This document shows, piece by piece, positions 8,298-16,582 of a DNA stretch of 64,000 nt (positions within the stretch are counted from its first letter, which is position 1; each line of letters begins with the position of its first letter). The notes beneath the pieces are model-generated. The model was not told the DNA's origin. It made no database searches and was given only the letters and a program-made list of their open reading frames with translations. Both the position numbers and the translations under genes were made by a program. This DNA comes from an uncultured Clostridia bacterium (GTDB lineage: Bacteria > Bacillota > Clostridia > Oscillospirales > Oscillospiraceae): the NCBI GenBank assembly GCA_947644595.1, contig CANSAE010000003.1, positions 62,001-126,000 of the forward strand, given 5' to 3'.

Positions 8298-8371
8298 AGC
8301 GGATTAGTGTAAAGGTAGCACACCGGACTCTGACTCCGTTCGTGAGGGTTCGAATCCTTCATCCGCTGCCA
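8298..8371 (+). tRNA. tRNA-Gln (anticodon CTG)
   Basis: A 74-base cloverleaf: acceptor AGCGGAT/ATCCGCT, D arm GTG...CAC with AAAGGTA loop, anticodon loop CTCTGAC with anticodon CTG at 8330-8332, T loop TTCGAAT, discriminator G and an encoded CCA at 8369-8371. It reads CAG codons. The 27-43 pair of the anticodon stem appears mismatched (C/T), the other stems are intact. A terminator follows, so it is a single-gene unit. Confidence 0.93.
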
Positions 8372-8395
8372 CGTCGGAATGGACTTCACTCCGAC

Positions 8396-8429
8396 AAAAA
8401 AGACATCGCCTTTGGCGGTGTCTTTTTCT
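8396..8429 (+). terminator. Intrinsic terminator after tRNA-Gln
   Basis: AAAAAGACATCGCC-ttt-GGCGGTGTCTTTTT; an additional hairpin GTCGGA...TCCGAC lies between the tRNA and this stem. Confidence 0.85.
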
Positions 8430-8454
8430 TTCTTCGTTCCGTCATTCCTCCTTT

Positions 8455-8489
8455 CCAAATCGAACCCGCTTCGCTGGGCTTCGATTTGG
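8455..8489 (-). repeat. Hairpin repeat, family 3, copy 1
   Basis: A near-palindrome reading CCAAATCGAAGCCC...GGGTTCGATTTGG on the minus strand, followed by AAAGGA and ACGGAA. A second copy is at 32991-33025 on the plus strand; about 41 bases are shared almost exactly. Confidence 0.6.
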
Positions 8490-8596
8490 GGAGGCTTTGT
8501 TGCTACGGCAAGGATTGGATTTGGAAAGTTTAGCTACGGCTTGCGGTTTGATGCCGGCTGTGATAAAATCGGGGCGACCGAAAAGGAGGAACTGCC

Positions 8597-9157
8597 ATGG
8601 ATGACGTATTGGTATTTCAGGACCGGGAGGCCTTCAGATTATGGCTTTTTGAAAATTGCAGTTCAAGCGCCGGGGTGTGGCTGGTATTCGGCAAGGCCGG
8701 GGGACCGAAAACCGTCAAGGCGGGGGAAGCTCTGGAAGAGGCCCTCTGCTTTGGCTGGATCGACGGGCAGATGCAGCGCATTGATGATCAAACGTACAAA
8801 AAATATTTTTCCCCGTGCCGGGCGCACAGCAAGTGGTCGGAGAAAAACAAGGCATTGGCCGAACGTCTGGAAGCACAGGGACGCATGACCGACTTCGGCA
8901 GAAAGAAAATCGAAGAAGCCCAGAAAAACGGGCAGTGGGACGCGCCGAGGCCCGCCGCGGTCACGGAGGAACAAATCGCAGAGCTTTCCGCGGTGCTGAA
9001 GGGCTGCGAGCCCGCGTGGAGCAATTTTCAGGCCATGTCCCCATCGGTGCAAAAAACGTACACACGGGCGTATTTCGACACCAAAACAGCCGCGGGCCGG
9101 GAAAAGCGGCTGGCCTGGATGGTGGATCGGCTCAATCAAAATCTGAAGCCCATGTAA
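8597..9157 (+). CDS. YdeI/OmpD-associated family protein
   Basis: 186 residues. Diagnostic family stretches are LCFGWIDGQMQRIDDQTYKKYFSPCRAHSKW (about 53-83, with the usual 'R..SKWS..N' ending) and the C-terminal helix pair ending RLNQNLKP. Members are small cytoplasmic proteins of uncertain function, some linked to bacteriocin or peptide resistance. Start ATG 8597 follows AAAGGAGG. It is a single gene; no neighbour suggests a role. Confidence 0.82.
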   Translation: MDDVLVFQDREAFRLWLFENCSSSAGVWLVFGKAGGPKTVKAGEALEEALCFGWIDGQMQRIDDQTYKKYFSPCRAHSKWSEKNKALAERLEAQGRMTDFGRKKIEEAQKNGQWDAPRPAAVTEEQIAELSAVLKGCEPAWSNFQAMSPSVQKTYTRAYFDTKTAAGREKRLAWMVDRLNQNLKPM

Positions 9158-9195
9158 TCTCCCGCGCGGCAAAACGGCGAGGATATTTTTTCTCG

Positions 9196-9224
9196 TTGCA
9201 CTTCAGAGGGGAATATGATATAAT
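9196..9224 (+). promoter_or_regulatory. Candidate promoter for the O-acetylation cassette
   Basis: TTGCAC (9196-9201), 17-base spacer, TATAAT (9219-9224); the next coding start is at 9314. Confidence 0.65.
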
Positions 9225-9313
9225 GCGGCTGTTTGCGGAGAGTGATGGAACTTTTCCCGCTGTGGGCCGTCTAATCAGATGACAGCCAAGCAAAAACATA
9301 GGAGAATGTAAGT

Positions 9314-9970
9314 ATGAAAAAACCAATTATTTTTGTTTTGACCCTGGCAATGGTCCTGACCTTTGCCGCGTGCGGTCCCAAAGAGCCTGCACCGACCCCG
9401 ACCCCGACGCCGGAAGCAACTCCCACGCCGACGCCCGCACCGACCCCGACCCCGACGCCGGAAGCAACTCCCACGCCGGAAGCAACTGCTACACCCGCAC
9501 CGCAGCCGACGCCGGACGGCACGGTGAAGCCTGAGCCTACGCCGGATGCCGGAGAGGCCAACACGGCCAAAACGCCTGAGGAATTGAACACCCTGCTGAC
9601 CGCCATTCTGGAAGGCTGCGATGAGGTGAATTCCGGCACCATGGCAGAACTGCCCAAAGACAATGATACCTATCGGTACAACCTGTACATTGATTATGTG
9701 GAGGGCTACGAGTGCGTGACCTATGCCCCCATGATGAGTTCCACGGCCTATTTTGTGGCGCTGGTGAGCGTGCCGGCGGATGTGGACGCGGAAGCGTTGG
9801 CTGCTGCCATTGAGTCCGGCGCGGACCCCAATAAGTGGATCTGCGTGTCCGCTGACCAGGTAGATGCCGTGGCCAACGGGAATGTGATTTTGTTCTATAT
9901 GGTGGATTCCGCGACCTATCCTGTGACCGCGGAGACGCTGACGAACAATTTCCTGGCACAAACGATTTAA
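9314..9970 (+). CDS. Lipoprotein with Pro/Thr repeat spacer, DUF4358-like
   Basis: 218 residues. Signal peptide with lipobox FAAC at about residues 18-21. Residues 25-85 are a spacer built on repeats of PTPTPTPEATPTP, similar in style to the deacetylase at 2095. The folded part (about 85-218) contains TPEELNTLLTAILEGCDEVNSGTMAELP and ADPNKWICVSADQVDAVANGNVILFYM, which resembles DUF4358 lipoproteins. Those are often encoded beside MBOAT acyltransferases, as here. A likely role is an extracytoplasmic accessory of surface-polymer acetylation (inference from position). A strong terminator follows its stop. Confidence 0.75.
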   Translation: MKKPIIFVLTLAMVLTFAACGPKEPAPTPTPTPEATPTPTPAPTPTPTPEATPTPEATATPAPQPTPDGTVKPEPTPDAGEANTAKTPEELNTLLTAILEGCDEVNSGTMAELPKDNDTYRYNLYIDYVEGYECVTYAPMMSSTAYFVALVSVPADVDAEALAAAIESGADPNKWICVSADQVDAVANGNVILFYMVDSATYPVTAETLTNNFLAQTI

Positions 9971-9976
9971 AGCAGG

Positions 9977-10014
9977 AAGTCCCGGTTATGATTGACCGGG
10001 ACTTTTCTTTTCAG
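9977..10014 (+). terminator. Intrinsic terminator between lipoprotein gene and MBOAT
   Basis: AAGTCCCGGT and ACCGGGACTT pair around an 8-base loop and are followed by TTCTTTT. It lies only 8 bases before the MBOAT start, so MBOAT needs read-through or its own promoter. Confidence 0.8.
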
Positions 10015-10022
10015 GTGATTTT

Positions 10023-11393
10023 ATGCTGTTTTCCAGTATTACATTTTTATACCGTTTCCTGCCCTGCGTTCTGCTGGTGTATGCCATTGCGCCGAAACGG
10101 TGGAAAAACATGGTGCTGCTGGTATCCAGTCTGGTGTTCTACTTCTGGGGCGAGCGGCAGTATACCCTGCTGCTGTTGTTTTCCAGCGTGTCGGATTACC
10201 TCCACGGGCTGTACATCGAGGCCCACCGGGGACAAAAAAGCGCCAGGGCCGCGCTGGTGAGCGCCGTGGTCATCAATCTTTTGATGTTGGGCGTGTTCAA
10301 GTATCTGGACTTTTTCCTGGGCACGGTGAACGGTCTGCTGGGTACCCATCTGCCCCTGCCGGGGCTGAAACTGCCTATCGGCATCAGCTTTTTTACTTTC
10401 CAGACCATGAGTTACTCCATCGACGTGTACCGGGGGGAGGCCAGGGCAGAAAAGAATCTGCTGAGCTTCGCCACCTATGTGTGCCTGTTCCCCCAGCTGG
10501 TGGCGGGGCCCATCGTGCGGTATACGGATGTGGCCGGGGAACTGTCCGGGCGGTCGGTCACGGTGGACCGCTTTGCCCTGGGGGCCAGGCGCTTTGCCGT
10601 GGGCCTGGGAAAAAAGGTGCTGCTGGCAAACCTGTTGGGGGAGTTGTGCGCCGCGTATGCCGGGGCGGAGAGCAAAACGGTGCTGTTCGCCTGGGGCAAT
10701 GCTTTGGCCTGGATGCTTCAGGTGTACTACGACTTCTCCGGCTACAGCGACATGGCCATCGGCCTGGGGCATATGCTGGGCTTTACCTTCCCGGAAAACT
10801 TCGATTACCCCTTCTGCGCCCGGACTGTCACGGAGTTTTGGCGGCGGTGGCACATGACCCTGTCCGGCTGGTTCCGGGACTATGTGTACATCCCCCTGGG
10901 CGGCAGCCGGGTGTCCACGGCTAAGTGGGTGCGCAACGTGATGACGGTGTGGCTGCTCACGGGGCTGTGGCACGGCGCGGCGTGGAACTTCGTCGCCTGG
11001 GGTGTGCTGTACGGCCTGGTGCTGATTTTGGAGAAAAAACGTTTGGCCCCGTATCTGGAACGGCTGGGGGCGCTGGCCCATGTGTACCTGCTGGCGGTGT
11101 CGCTGGTGCTGTTCACGGTGTTCGGGGACAACAGCCTGCAAAATCTGGCGGTGATGTTCGGCGGCGGGGCACTGCTGGACGGGAACACCCTATATTACCT
11201 CAAAAGCTATGCCCCGGTGTTGCTGATTTCCGTCCTGGGGGCCGTTCCGCTGGTCCGGGACTTGGCCCGGCGGATAGAGCACACCCGGGCGGCTGCGGTG
11301 CTGGAACCCATCCTCACGGCGGGATTGCTGCTGCTGTCCACGGCCTATCTCATCGACGGGTCATTCAATCCCTTCCTTTATTTCCGATTCTAA
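10023..11393 (+). CDS. MBOAT-family membrane O-acyltransferase
   Basis: 456 residues, polytopic. The family pattern is complete: SFFTFQTMSYSIDVYRGE, FPQLVAGPIVRY, YYDFSGYSDMAIGLG, FWRRWHMTLSGWFRDYVYIPLGGSR, and the catalytic-region histidine in LWHGAAWNF (H317). Such AlgI/DltB-like proteins move acetyl groups across the membrane for O-acetylation of exopolysaccharide or cell-wall polymers. The stop is 10 bases from the next gene, which encodes a DHHW/AlgX-like partner, supporting a two-component acetylation system. The ribosome binding site AGGTGA lies within the preceding terminator's tail. Confidence 0.92.
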   Translation: MLFSSITFLYRFLPCVLLVYAIAPKRWKNMVLLVSSLVFYFWGERQYTLLLLFSSVSDYLHGLYIEAHRGQKSARAALVSAVVINLLMLGVFKYLDFFLGTVNGLLGTHLPLPGLKLPIGISFFTFQTMSYSIDVYRGEARAEKNLLSFATYVCLFPQLVAGPIVRYTDVAGELSGRSVTVDRFALGARRFAVGLGKKVLLANLLGELCAAYAGAESKTVLFAWGNALAWMLQVYYDFSGYSDMAIGLGHMLGFTFPENFDYPFCARTVTEFWRRWHMTLSGWFRDYVYIPLGGSRVSTAKWVRNVMTVWLLTGLWHGAAWNFVAWGVLYGLVLILEKKRLAPYLERLGALAHVYLLAVSLVLFTVFGDNSLQNLAVMFGGGALLDGNTLYYLKSYAPVLLISVLGAVPLVRDLARRIEHTRAAAVLEPILTAGLLLLSTAYLIDGSFNPFLYFRF

Positions 11394-11403
11394 GGAGGAC
11401 GCT

Positions 11404-12504
11404 ATGAAGCTGAAATCCATCCTCAGTGCCGGCGTGTTCGGCCTGACGCTGTTCGGGCTAGCGGCCGCCGGTCTGTGCCTGCCGGACCGGGACAGTTCCG
11501 ACGCGGAGCGCCGGAAGCTGGCCCAACGGCCGGCCTTCACCGGTGAGGCCTTGCTGTCGGGAACATATGCCGATGACTTGGAGACCTATCTGCTGGACCA
11601 GTTTCCCCTGCGGGACGGCTTCCGGGCGATGAAAGCCTGGTGGCAGTTGGGCGTATACCGGCAAAAGGACAACAATGGCATTTATATCGTGGACGGCAGC
11701 GTGTGCAAGCTGGACAAGGCCCTGCTGCCGGCCCAGGTCCGGGCCATGCTCGACAAAACCAATCATGTCTACGATAGCTATCTGCAGGGCATGAACGTCC
11801 ATTTTGCCGTCATTCCGGATAAAAACTACTTTGCTGCCGCGGCCAACGGTTATCCCGCCATGGACTACGGAGAAATGGACCGTCTGCTGGCCGGCGGACT
11901 GAACGACGCAATTCGGTATCACGGCATGGCGCCCTTTGAGGAATTGACCCTGGACGACTACTACCGCACGGACCTGCACTGGCGGCAGGAACGGCTGGAG
12001 AGCGTGGTGGACCGGCTGGCCGAGACCATGGACTTCACGCCGCCGGATTGGAGCGGCTTTGCGCGGACCGAGTACAGCCCGTTTTACGGCGCGTACTGCG
12101 GCCAGGCCGCCCTGAATGTGGGCCATGACACTCTGGTGACCCTGGAAAATGACGCCACGGACGTGTCCGTTGTCACCGGGGCGGAATTTGCGGGGGAGAA
12201 AGCAGTGTACGATGCTGCTGACCGGGACCATCCCGACTTGTACGACCTGTATCTGGGGGGCGCCCAGGCCATCCTCACTGTGGAAAATCCCAATGGGACC
12301 ACGGGCAGGGAGCTCATTTTGTTCCGGGATTCCTTCGGGTCCTCCCTGGCGCCCCTGCTGCTGGACAGCTACGATAAGATCACCCTCATCGACCTGCGCT
12401 ATGTGGCGGCGGATTATGTGGGGCAGTTCGTGGAATTCTCGGATCAGGACGTGCTGTTTTTGTACAATGCGGGATTGGTCAACGCGGGAATGCTGTTAAA
12501 ATGA
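11404..12504 (+). CDS. DHHW-family / AlgX-like acetylation protein
   Basis: 366 residues. N-terminal signal anchor (about 5-25). The middle holds YDSYLQGMNVHFAVIPDKNYF and DYYRTDLHWRQERLESVVDRL; the DLHW is a variant of the DHHW motif of this family, where Asp and His take part in an SGNH-hydrolase-like active site. LFRDSFGSSLAPLLLDSYDKITLIDLRY near the C-terminus supplies the candidate catalytic serine. These proteins act outside the membrane and pair with MBOAT acyltransferases to acetylate a polymer. AAGGAGG precedes ATG 11404. Confidence 0.85.
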   Translation: MKLKSILSAGVFGLTLFGLAAAGLCLPDRDSSDAERRKLAQRPAFTGEALLSGTYADDLETYLLDQFPLRDGFRAMKAWWQLGVYRQKDNNGIYIVDGSVCKLDKALLPAQVRAMLDKTNHVYDSYLQGMNVHFAVIPDKNYFAAAANGYPAMDYGEMDRLLAGGLNDAIRYHGMAPFEELTLDDYYRTDLHWRQERLESVVDRLAETMDFTPPDWSGFARTEYSPFYGAYCGQAALNVGHDTLVTLENDATDVSVVTGAEFAGEKAVYDAADRDHPDLYDLYLGGAQAILTVENPNGTTGRELILFRDSFGSSLAPLLLDSYDKITLIDLRYVAADYVGQFVEFSDQDVLFLYNAGLVNAGMLLK

Positions 12505-12517
12505 TCAAGAAAGAAAA

Positions 12518-12631
12518 ATGAAAATAACAATCCAAACCGTCACGCACCACGGCAGGGACCTCACTGTGATCTCCGGCGAAGGGAAGCGCATCACCGATGT
12601 TTCCCCCGCCATCGGCTTGGCCGGCGTATGA
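12518..12631 (+). CDS. Possible small protein, 37 residues
   Basis: An ATG-initiated frame, MKITIQTVTHHGRDLTVISG followed by 17 more residues. It starts 14 bases after the DHHW gene and ends 49 bases before the ECF gene. The ribosome binding site is weak (AAGAAAG). The amphipathic strand-like pattern could be a real peptide or a remnant of a larger gene; I do not recognise it. Confidence 0.25.
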   Translation: MKITIQTVTHHGRDLTVISGEGKRITDVSPAIGLAGV

Positions 12632-12680
12632 TTGACAGCCGGGGCAGGATTTGATACACTTTTCCATGAGGTGAACTGCC

Positions 12681-13202
12681 ATGTCCAATACAAAAAAACT
12701 CACCATGTCGGCGGTATGTCTGGCGCTGGGACTGCTACTGCCTTTTGTGACGGGGCAGGTCCCCCAGGTGGGCAATATGCTTTGCCCCATGCACCTGCCG
12801 GTGTTTTTGTGCGCGTTTTTGTGCGGCCCGGTATGGGGCGCCGGCGTGGGGGTTCTCACGCCTCTGCTGCGCAGCTTCCTGTTCCATGCTCCGCCTATCC
12901 CCCTGGCCCTGGCCATGGCGCCGGAGCTGCTGACCTACGGCCTGACGGCGGGGCTGCTCTACGTCAAAGGTCCGCGGTCCGTGGGCCGGGTGTATCTGGC
13001 CTTGGGTACCGCCATGGTCACAGGGCGCTTGGTCTGGGGCGCGGCGCGGTATCTTCTGGCAGGCCTGGGCGGCTCGGAGTTTTCCTTTGCCATGTTCCTG
13101 TCCGGCGCGCTGCTGACGGCCTGGCCGGGGATTTTGCTCCAGCTCATTGCCGTTCCGCCCCTTGTCCGGGCGATGGAAAAAACAAAATTGGCCGCAACAT
13201 AA
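12681..13202 (+). CDS. ECF transporter substrate-binding (S) component
   Basis: 173 residues, about six membrane segments. The stretch LALGLLLPFVTGQVPQVGNMLCPMHLPVFLCAFLCGPVWGAGVG and PPIPLALAMAPELLTYGLTAGLLY fits S components of energy-coupling-factor vitamin importers, which bind the substrate and dock on a shared EcfA-EcfA'-EcfT module. That module is not in the window. No riboswitch is visible upstream to tell the substrate. ATG 12681 has a GAGGTG site. A bidirectional terminator follows. Confidence 0.8.
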   Translation: MSNTKKLTMSAVCLALGLLLPFVTGQVPQVGNMLCPMHLPVFLCAFLCGPVWGAGVGVLTPLLRSFLFHAPPIPLALAMAPELLTYGLTAGLLYVKGPRSVGRVYLALGTAMVTGRLVWGAARYLLAGLGGSEFSFAMFLSGALLTAWPGILLQLIAVPPLVRAMEKTKLAAT

Positions 13203-13240
13203 AAACCAGGCAGGTCGTGAGACCTGCCTGGTTTTTGTTT
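13201..13240. terminator. Bidirectional intrinsic terminator
   Basis: AAAAACCAGGCAGGTC-gtga-GACCTGCCTGGTTTTT lies between the convergent ECF and anti-sigma genes and has T-runs on both strands. Confidence 0.88.
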
Positions 13241-14009
13241 ACGCGCCGATTAGTTCCCGGGCCATGGAAATCAGTTCCTCCAACTCCGTCAGAGTATCCA
13301 TGGAATTGATGTTGTACAACATTCCATCCTGCACCCAGGATACCCACCGCTGTTGGACCTCGCTGGGAGCATCCAAACCGTCATCATAGCTGAACATCAG
13401 CGTGCCCGCGGCCTCGGCCTCCAGCTCCGCCGGGGTCTTTTCGTAATCCAGCGGCACCACCAGATAATCCCGCTCCAGCGCGTACAAGGTCACGCCCCCG
13501 CAGTCCACGGCCGTGCCCGAAAATGCGTCGTTGATGCCCGGGAGCAGGGGACTGATGTCCACATCCACTGCCGCACTGCCCCGGGTATACCGCACTTCTA
13601 CAGACTGGTAGCTGTATACCGTGGGGTCCTCGTTCCCACGGGCCTCGACGCCATCCAGAGACGCAGCGGCAAAGGCAAAGCCGTTGGAATACGCTTCCAG
13701 GAATTTCGCGTTTGCGCCGATGCCCTCTACTTCCCCATGTTCCAATACCTCCACCACGGCGGCGGGGTCTTTCAGAGCGCGGCTGTTTTTGCTGTCGGTC
13801 CGGATGAACCCCAGATTGTTCGCGGCGGCCACGCCGATGCTCAGTACCAGCACCGCGGCTGCGGCCAACGCGCCGATGCGCTTGACACGATATGCTTTTT
13901 TCATAGTCATTTCCTCCTGCTCCGGCAATGCGGACAGGACAGACCGGACCCGCGTGTGAAACGGTTCCGGGGACGCTTCCAGCGCCCGCTGCCAATCATA
14001 CTGTTTCAT
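13239..14009 (-). CDS. Probable membrane anti-sigma factor
   Basis: 256 residues from ATG 14009, which overlaps the end of the sigma gene by 14 bases (translational coupling). Residues 1-40 form a short cytoplasmic part (KQYDWQRALEASPEPFHTRVRSVL), residues 43-65 one membrane segment (RIGALAAAAVLVLSIGVAAANN), and the rest is outside. It has no zinc-binding HxxxCxxC motif, so it is not a ZAS-type anti-sigma; DUF4367/DUF4179-like proteins in Clostridia share this layout. The extracellular part would sense an unknown signal and release the partner sigma factor. Confidence 0.7.
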   Translation of the reverse strand: MKQYDWQRALEASPEPFHTRVRSVLSALPEQEEMTMKKAYRVKRIGALAAAAVLVLSIGVAAANNLGFIRTDSKNSRALKDPAAVVEVLEHGEVEGIGANAKFLEAYSNGFAFAAASLDGVEARGNEDPTVYSYQSVEVRYTRGSAAVDVDISPLLPGINDAFSGTAVDCGGVTLYALERDYLVVPLDYEKTPAELEAEAAGTLMFSYDDGLDAPSEVQQRWVSWVQDGMLYNINSMDTLTELEELISMARELIGA

Positions 14010-14490
14010 AATTCCCTCCGTCGTCAGAATCAATGAGCCCTGCACGCAGCAGACTCCGCGCCTTGCTCAGCCGGCTTTTCACGGTCCCCGCCGGCACCCG
14101 GGTCAGCTGGGCGGTCTCCTGCACGGAATAGCCCTCGATATAATAGAGAACTACCGCGGTACGCAGCTTCCGGGGCAGGCGTAAAATGCCCTCCCGCAGG
14201 TCCGCATCCACCGGCCCGCCGTCCGCCGCGGCCAACTCGCCGCAATCCTCCAGTGCCATGGTATCCGGCCGTTTTTTCGCCAGCCGATTGCACTCGTTGA
14301 TGAGGATGCGGGTCAGCCAGGTCTTGAAATACTCCGGCTGCCGCAGGGTGCTTTGCCGTTCCCAGGCTCGCAGGATGGTTTCCTGCACCGCGTCCTCGCA
14401 GTCTGCGTTGTTGATGAGAATGGTCTTTGCCACGCGGTAAAGGCTGTTTTCCGCGTTCAAAACGCGGCAGGTGAAGTCTGCTTTGTCCAT
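13996..14490 (-). CDS. ECF-type RNA polymerase sigma factor
   Basis: About 164 residues. Region 2: DFTCRVLNAENSLYRVAKTILINNADCEDAVQETILRAWERQ; region 4: LRKLRTAVVLYYIEGYSVQETAQLTRVPAGTVKSRLSKAR with the usual helix-turn-helix. No region 3, as expected for this class. Start is ATG 14490 or the GTG directly before it (14493). The overlapping downstream gene encodes a single-pass membrane protein that should hold it inactive. I see no clear self-type promoter. Confidence 0.92.
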   Translation of the reverse strand: MDKADFTCRVLNAENSLYRVAKTILINNADCEDAVQETILRAWERQSTLRQPEYFKTWLTRILINECNRLAKKRPDTMALEDCGELAAADGGPVDADLREGILRLPRKLRTAVVLYYIEGYSVQETAQLTRVPAGTVKSRLSKARSLLRAGLIDSDDGGNYETV

Positions 14491-14630
14491 CACATTGTCG
14501 GTGATCCTTTCATCAATTTGGAAAACGCCAGCGCTGTTGTTTTCTGTCTGTTAGACCCATTCGGCAGGTAAACGGTTCATTTCGGAGAGAAAAAAGTGCG
14601 GGCGGGCTGTCTGGCCCGCCCGATTTTTAT

Positions 14631-15566
14631 TTACTTACGCTTCAAGACCTTCTCCACGGCGGCCTTGACCCCCGCGGCATCGATGCCGTACTTTGCCAGC
14701 AGTTCGGAATACTTGCCGGACTCGGTGAAAGTATCCTGCACACCTACGAATTCCGTGGGCGCTCCGATGCCGGCGTGGGCCAGCACCTCCGCCACTGCGC
14801 TGCCGAGGCCGCCGTAAATATTGTGTTCCTCGGCGGTGACGATGGCCCCGGTTTCCCGGGCGCAGCGCTCAATGAGTGCTGTATCGATGGGCTTGATGGA
14901 ATACATATCCACCACCCGGACGGAAATGCCGTTTTTCGCCAGTTCCTCCGCGGCCTCCATGGCCTTGTGCACCAGCAGGCCGCAGGCGATGACGGTCACA
15001 TCCGTGCCGTCCCGCACCACGGCGCCCTTGCCCAGCTCAAACTGCGTCCCGGCGGGATACAGGTCGGGATATACATCCCGGCTCAGGCGCAGATATACAG
15101 GACCGTCGTTGTCCACCGCCCACTTTGTGGCCCAGCGGGTGCTGGTCTCATCGCTGGGCACGAGGATACGCATATTGGGCAAAGACCGCATGTTGGCGAT
15201 GTCCTCCAAAGCGTGGTGGGACGCGCCGTCCAGCGCGTCGGACATGCCGCAGTACGCTCCGCCGAATTTCACGTTCAGATTCCCATAGCACACCTGCCCC
15301 CGGGCGGCGATGAGCCCCAGGGTGGTCAAAAACACGGTAAAGGTATTCACAAAGGGGATTTTCCCAACGGATGCCAGCCCCGCCGCGGTGCTGACCATAT
15401 TGCTCTCCGCGATGCCCATATTGAAAAAACGGTCCGGGTGCTTTTCCGCAAACAGCTTGGATTTGGTGGATCCGGATAAATCCGCGTCCAGCACCACGAT
15501 ATCGGGGTTGCTATCCCCCAGCTCCGCCAGCACGGAGCCGTACACTTCACGCAGCTGTTTTGCCAT
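14631..15566 (-). CDS. Transketolase, C-terminal subunit
   Basis: 311 residues: pyrimidine-binding and C-terminal domains of transketolase (FFNMGIAESNMVSTAAGLASVGKIPFVNTF, GASHHALEDIANMR, then the Rossmann-like C-terminal part). Together with the neighbouring N-terminal subunit it moves two-carbon units between sugar phosphates in the pentose phosphate pathway. The start codon overlaps the stop of the N-terminal gene by one base (TAATG), so the two are translated together. Split transketolase is common in Clostridia. Confidence 0.93.
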   Translation of the reverse strand: MAKQLREVYGSVLAELGDSNPDIVVLDADLSGSTKSKLFAEKHPDRFFNMGIAESNMVSTAAGLASVGKIPFVNTFTVFLTTLGLIAARGQVCYGNLNVKFGGAYCGMSDALDGASHHALEDIANMRSLPNMRILVPSDETSTRWATKWAVDNDGPVYLRLSRDVYPDLYPAGTQFELGKGAVVRDGTDVTVIACGLLVHKAMEAAEELAKNGISVRVVDMYSIKPIDTALIERCARETGAIVTAEEHNIYGGLGSAVAEVLAHAGIGAPTEFVGVQDTFTESGKYSELLAKYGIDAAGVKAAVEKVLKRK

Positions 15567-16396
15567 TATTTCGCACCTCCCAGTTCCTCCAACGCTTTGG
15601 CGAAGCTCTCATCGTCGATGGCCTTGCCGTGCCAGGCGCTCTTGCCCTCCATAAAAGACACGCCTTTGCCCTTGACCGTGTGGGCCACAATGACCGTGGG
15701 CACGCCCTTGGTCTGCTCGGCAGTATCCAGCGCTGCGTCTAGGGCCATGAGGTCGTGACCGTCGCACTCAATGACGTTCCAGCCGAAGGCCCGCCACTTG
15801 GCGGCCAGGTCCCGCAGGGGCATGACCTCGTCCGTGGTGCCGTCCAGCTGTACTTTGTTGTAGTCTACAATGGCGCACAAATTGTCCAGCGCGAACTTGG
15901 GGGCGGACATGGCGGCCTCCCATACGGCGCCCTCGTTGGTCTCGCCGTCACCCAGCACCGCATACACCCGGGCGCCGGACCCGTTCAGCTTCAGACCCAG
16001 TGCCATGCCTTGGGCGGCGGCCAGACCCAGACCCAGGGGCCCCGCGGGCATCTCCACGCCGGGGGTGTGTCTGGCGGGATGGCCCTGCAATTCGCTGTTG
16101 GTTTTGCGCAGAGAGGCCATGGCATCCTGGGGCAGGTAGCCTTTTTCAATGAGGTTCCGGTACAGCATCGGGGCCGCGTGCCCCTTACTGAGTACCAGGC
16201 GGTCCCGGTTTGGGTCGTCGGCCTTGTTTGCGTCGATGTGCATCCGTTCCTGATACAGCAGTGTCAGAATCTCGCACACGGACAAACTTCCCCCGGGATG
16301 CCCGGACTGCACCCCGTGGATGGCCGTGAGCACGTCTGCCCGGAACACCCTGCACAGCTCTTTGAGCCGGGCTTCTCTTTCCTTACTTAATGACAT
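15566..16396 (-). CDS. Transketolase, N-terminal subunit
   Basis: 276 residues carrying the thiamine-diphosphate binding domain: HPGGSLS, LSKGHAAPMLY, GPLGLGLAAAQGMA and the TPP motif GDGETNEGAVWEA...N. Start ATG 16396 is behind GGAGG; the long upstream extension through pncB on this strand is a chance open frame. A promoter with TTGACT at 16459-16454 and TATTTT at 16436-16431 drives the pair. Forms one enzyme with the C-terminal subunit. Confidence 0.94.
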   Translation of the reverse strand: MSLSKEREARLKELCRVFRADVLTAIHGVQSGHPGGSLSVCEILTLLYQERMHIDANKADDPNRDRLVLSKGHAAPMLYRNLIEKGYLPQDAMASLRKTNSELQGHPARHTPGVEMPAGPLGLGLAAAQGMALGLKLNGSGARVYAVLGDGETNEGAVWEAAMSAPKFALDNLCAIVDYNKVQLDGTTDEVMPLRDLAAKWRAFGWNVIECDGHDLMALDAALDTAEQTKGVPTVIVAHTVKGKGVSFMEGKSAWHGKAIDDESFAKALEELGGAK

Positions 16397-16430
16397 GTGT
16401 GCGCCTCCATCAGTTTTAAAATCATCTATT

Positions 16431-16459
16431 AAAATATAACACCTGTTCTGTAAAGTCAA
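16431..16459 (-). promoter_or_regulatory. Promoter of the transketolase pair
   Basis: On the minus strand: TTGACT, 17-base spacer, TATTTT; 35 bases upstream of the start codon and back-to-back with the pncB promoter. Confidence 0.6.
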
Positions 16460-16474
16460 ACATTTCTTTCTGTA

Positions 16475-16503
16475 TTGACACTTGTTAAGACATTGACTAT
16501 TAA
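16475..16503 (+). promoter_or_regulatory. Promoter of pncB-niaR, possible NiaR target
   Basis: TTGACA (16475-16480), 17 bases, TATTAA (16498-16503). The spacer holds an imperfect inverted repeat, TTGACACTTGTTAAGACA, which could be the NiaR operator; this is a guess from position. Confidence 0.5.
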
Positions 16504-16582
16504 AATTACGGAAAACCCATTGCAAGGAAGGGATTTCAGTGGTAAAATCGGGAAAAATACTCCAAACGGGGAGGACTGTTTT

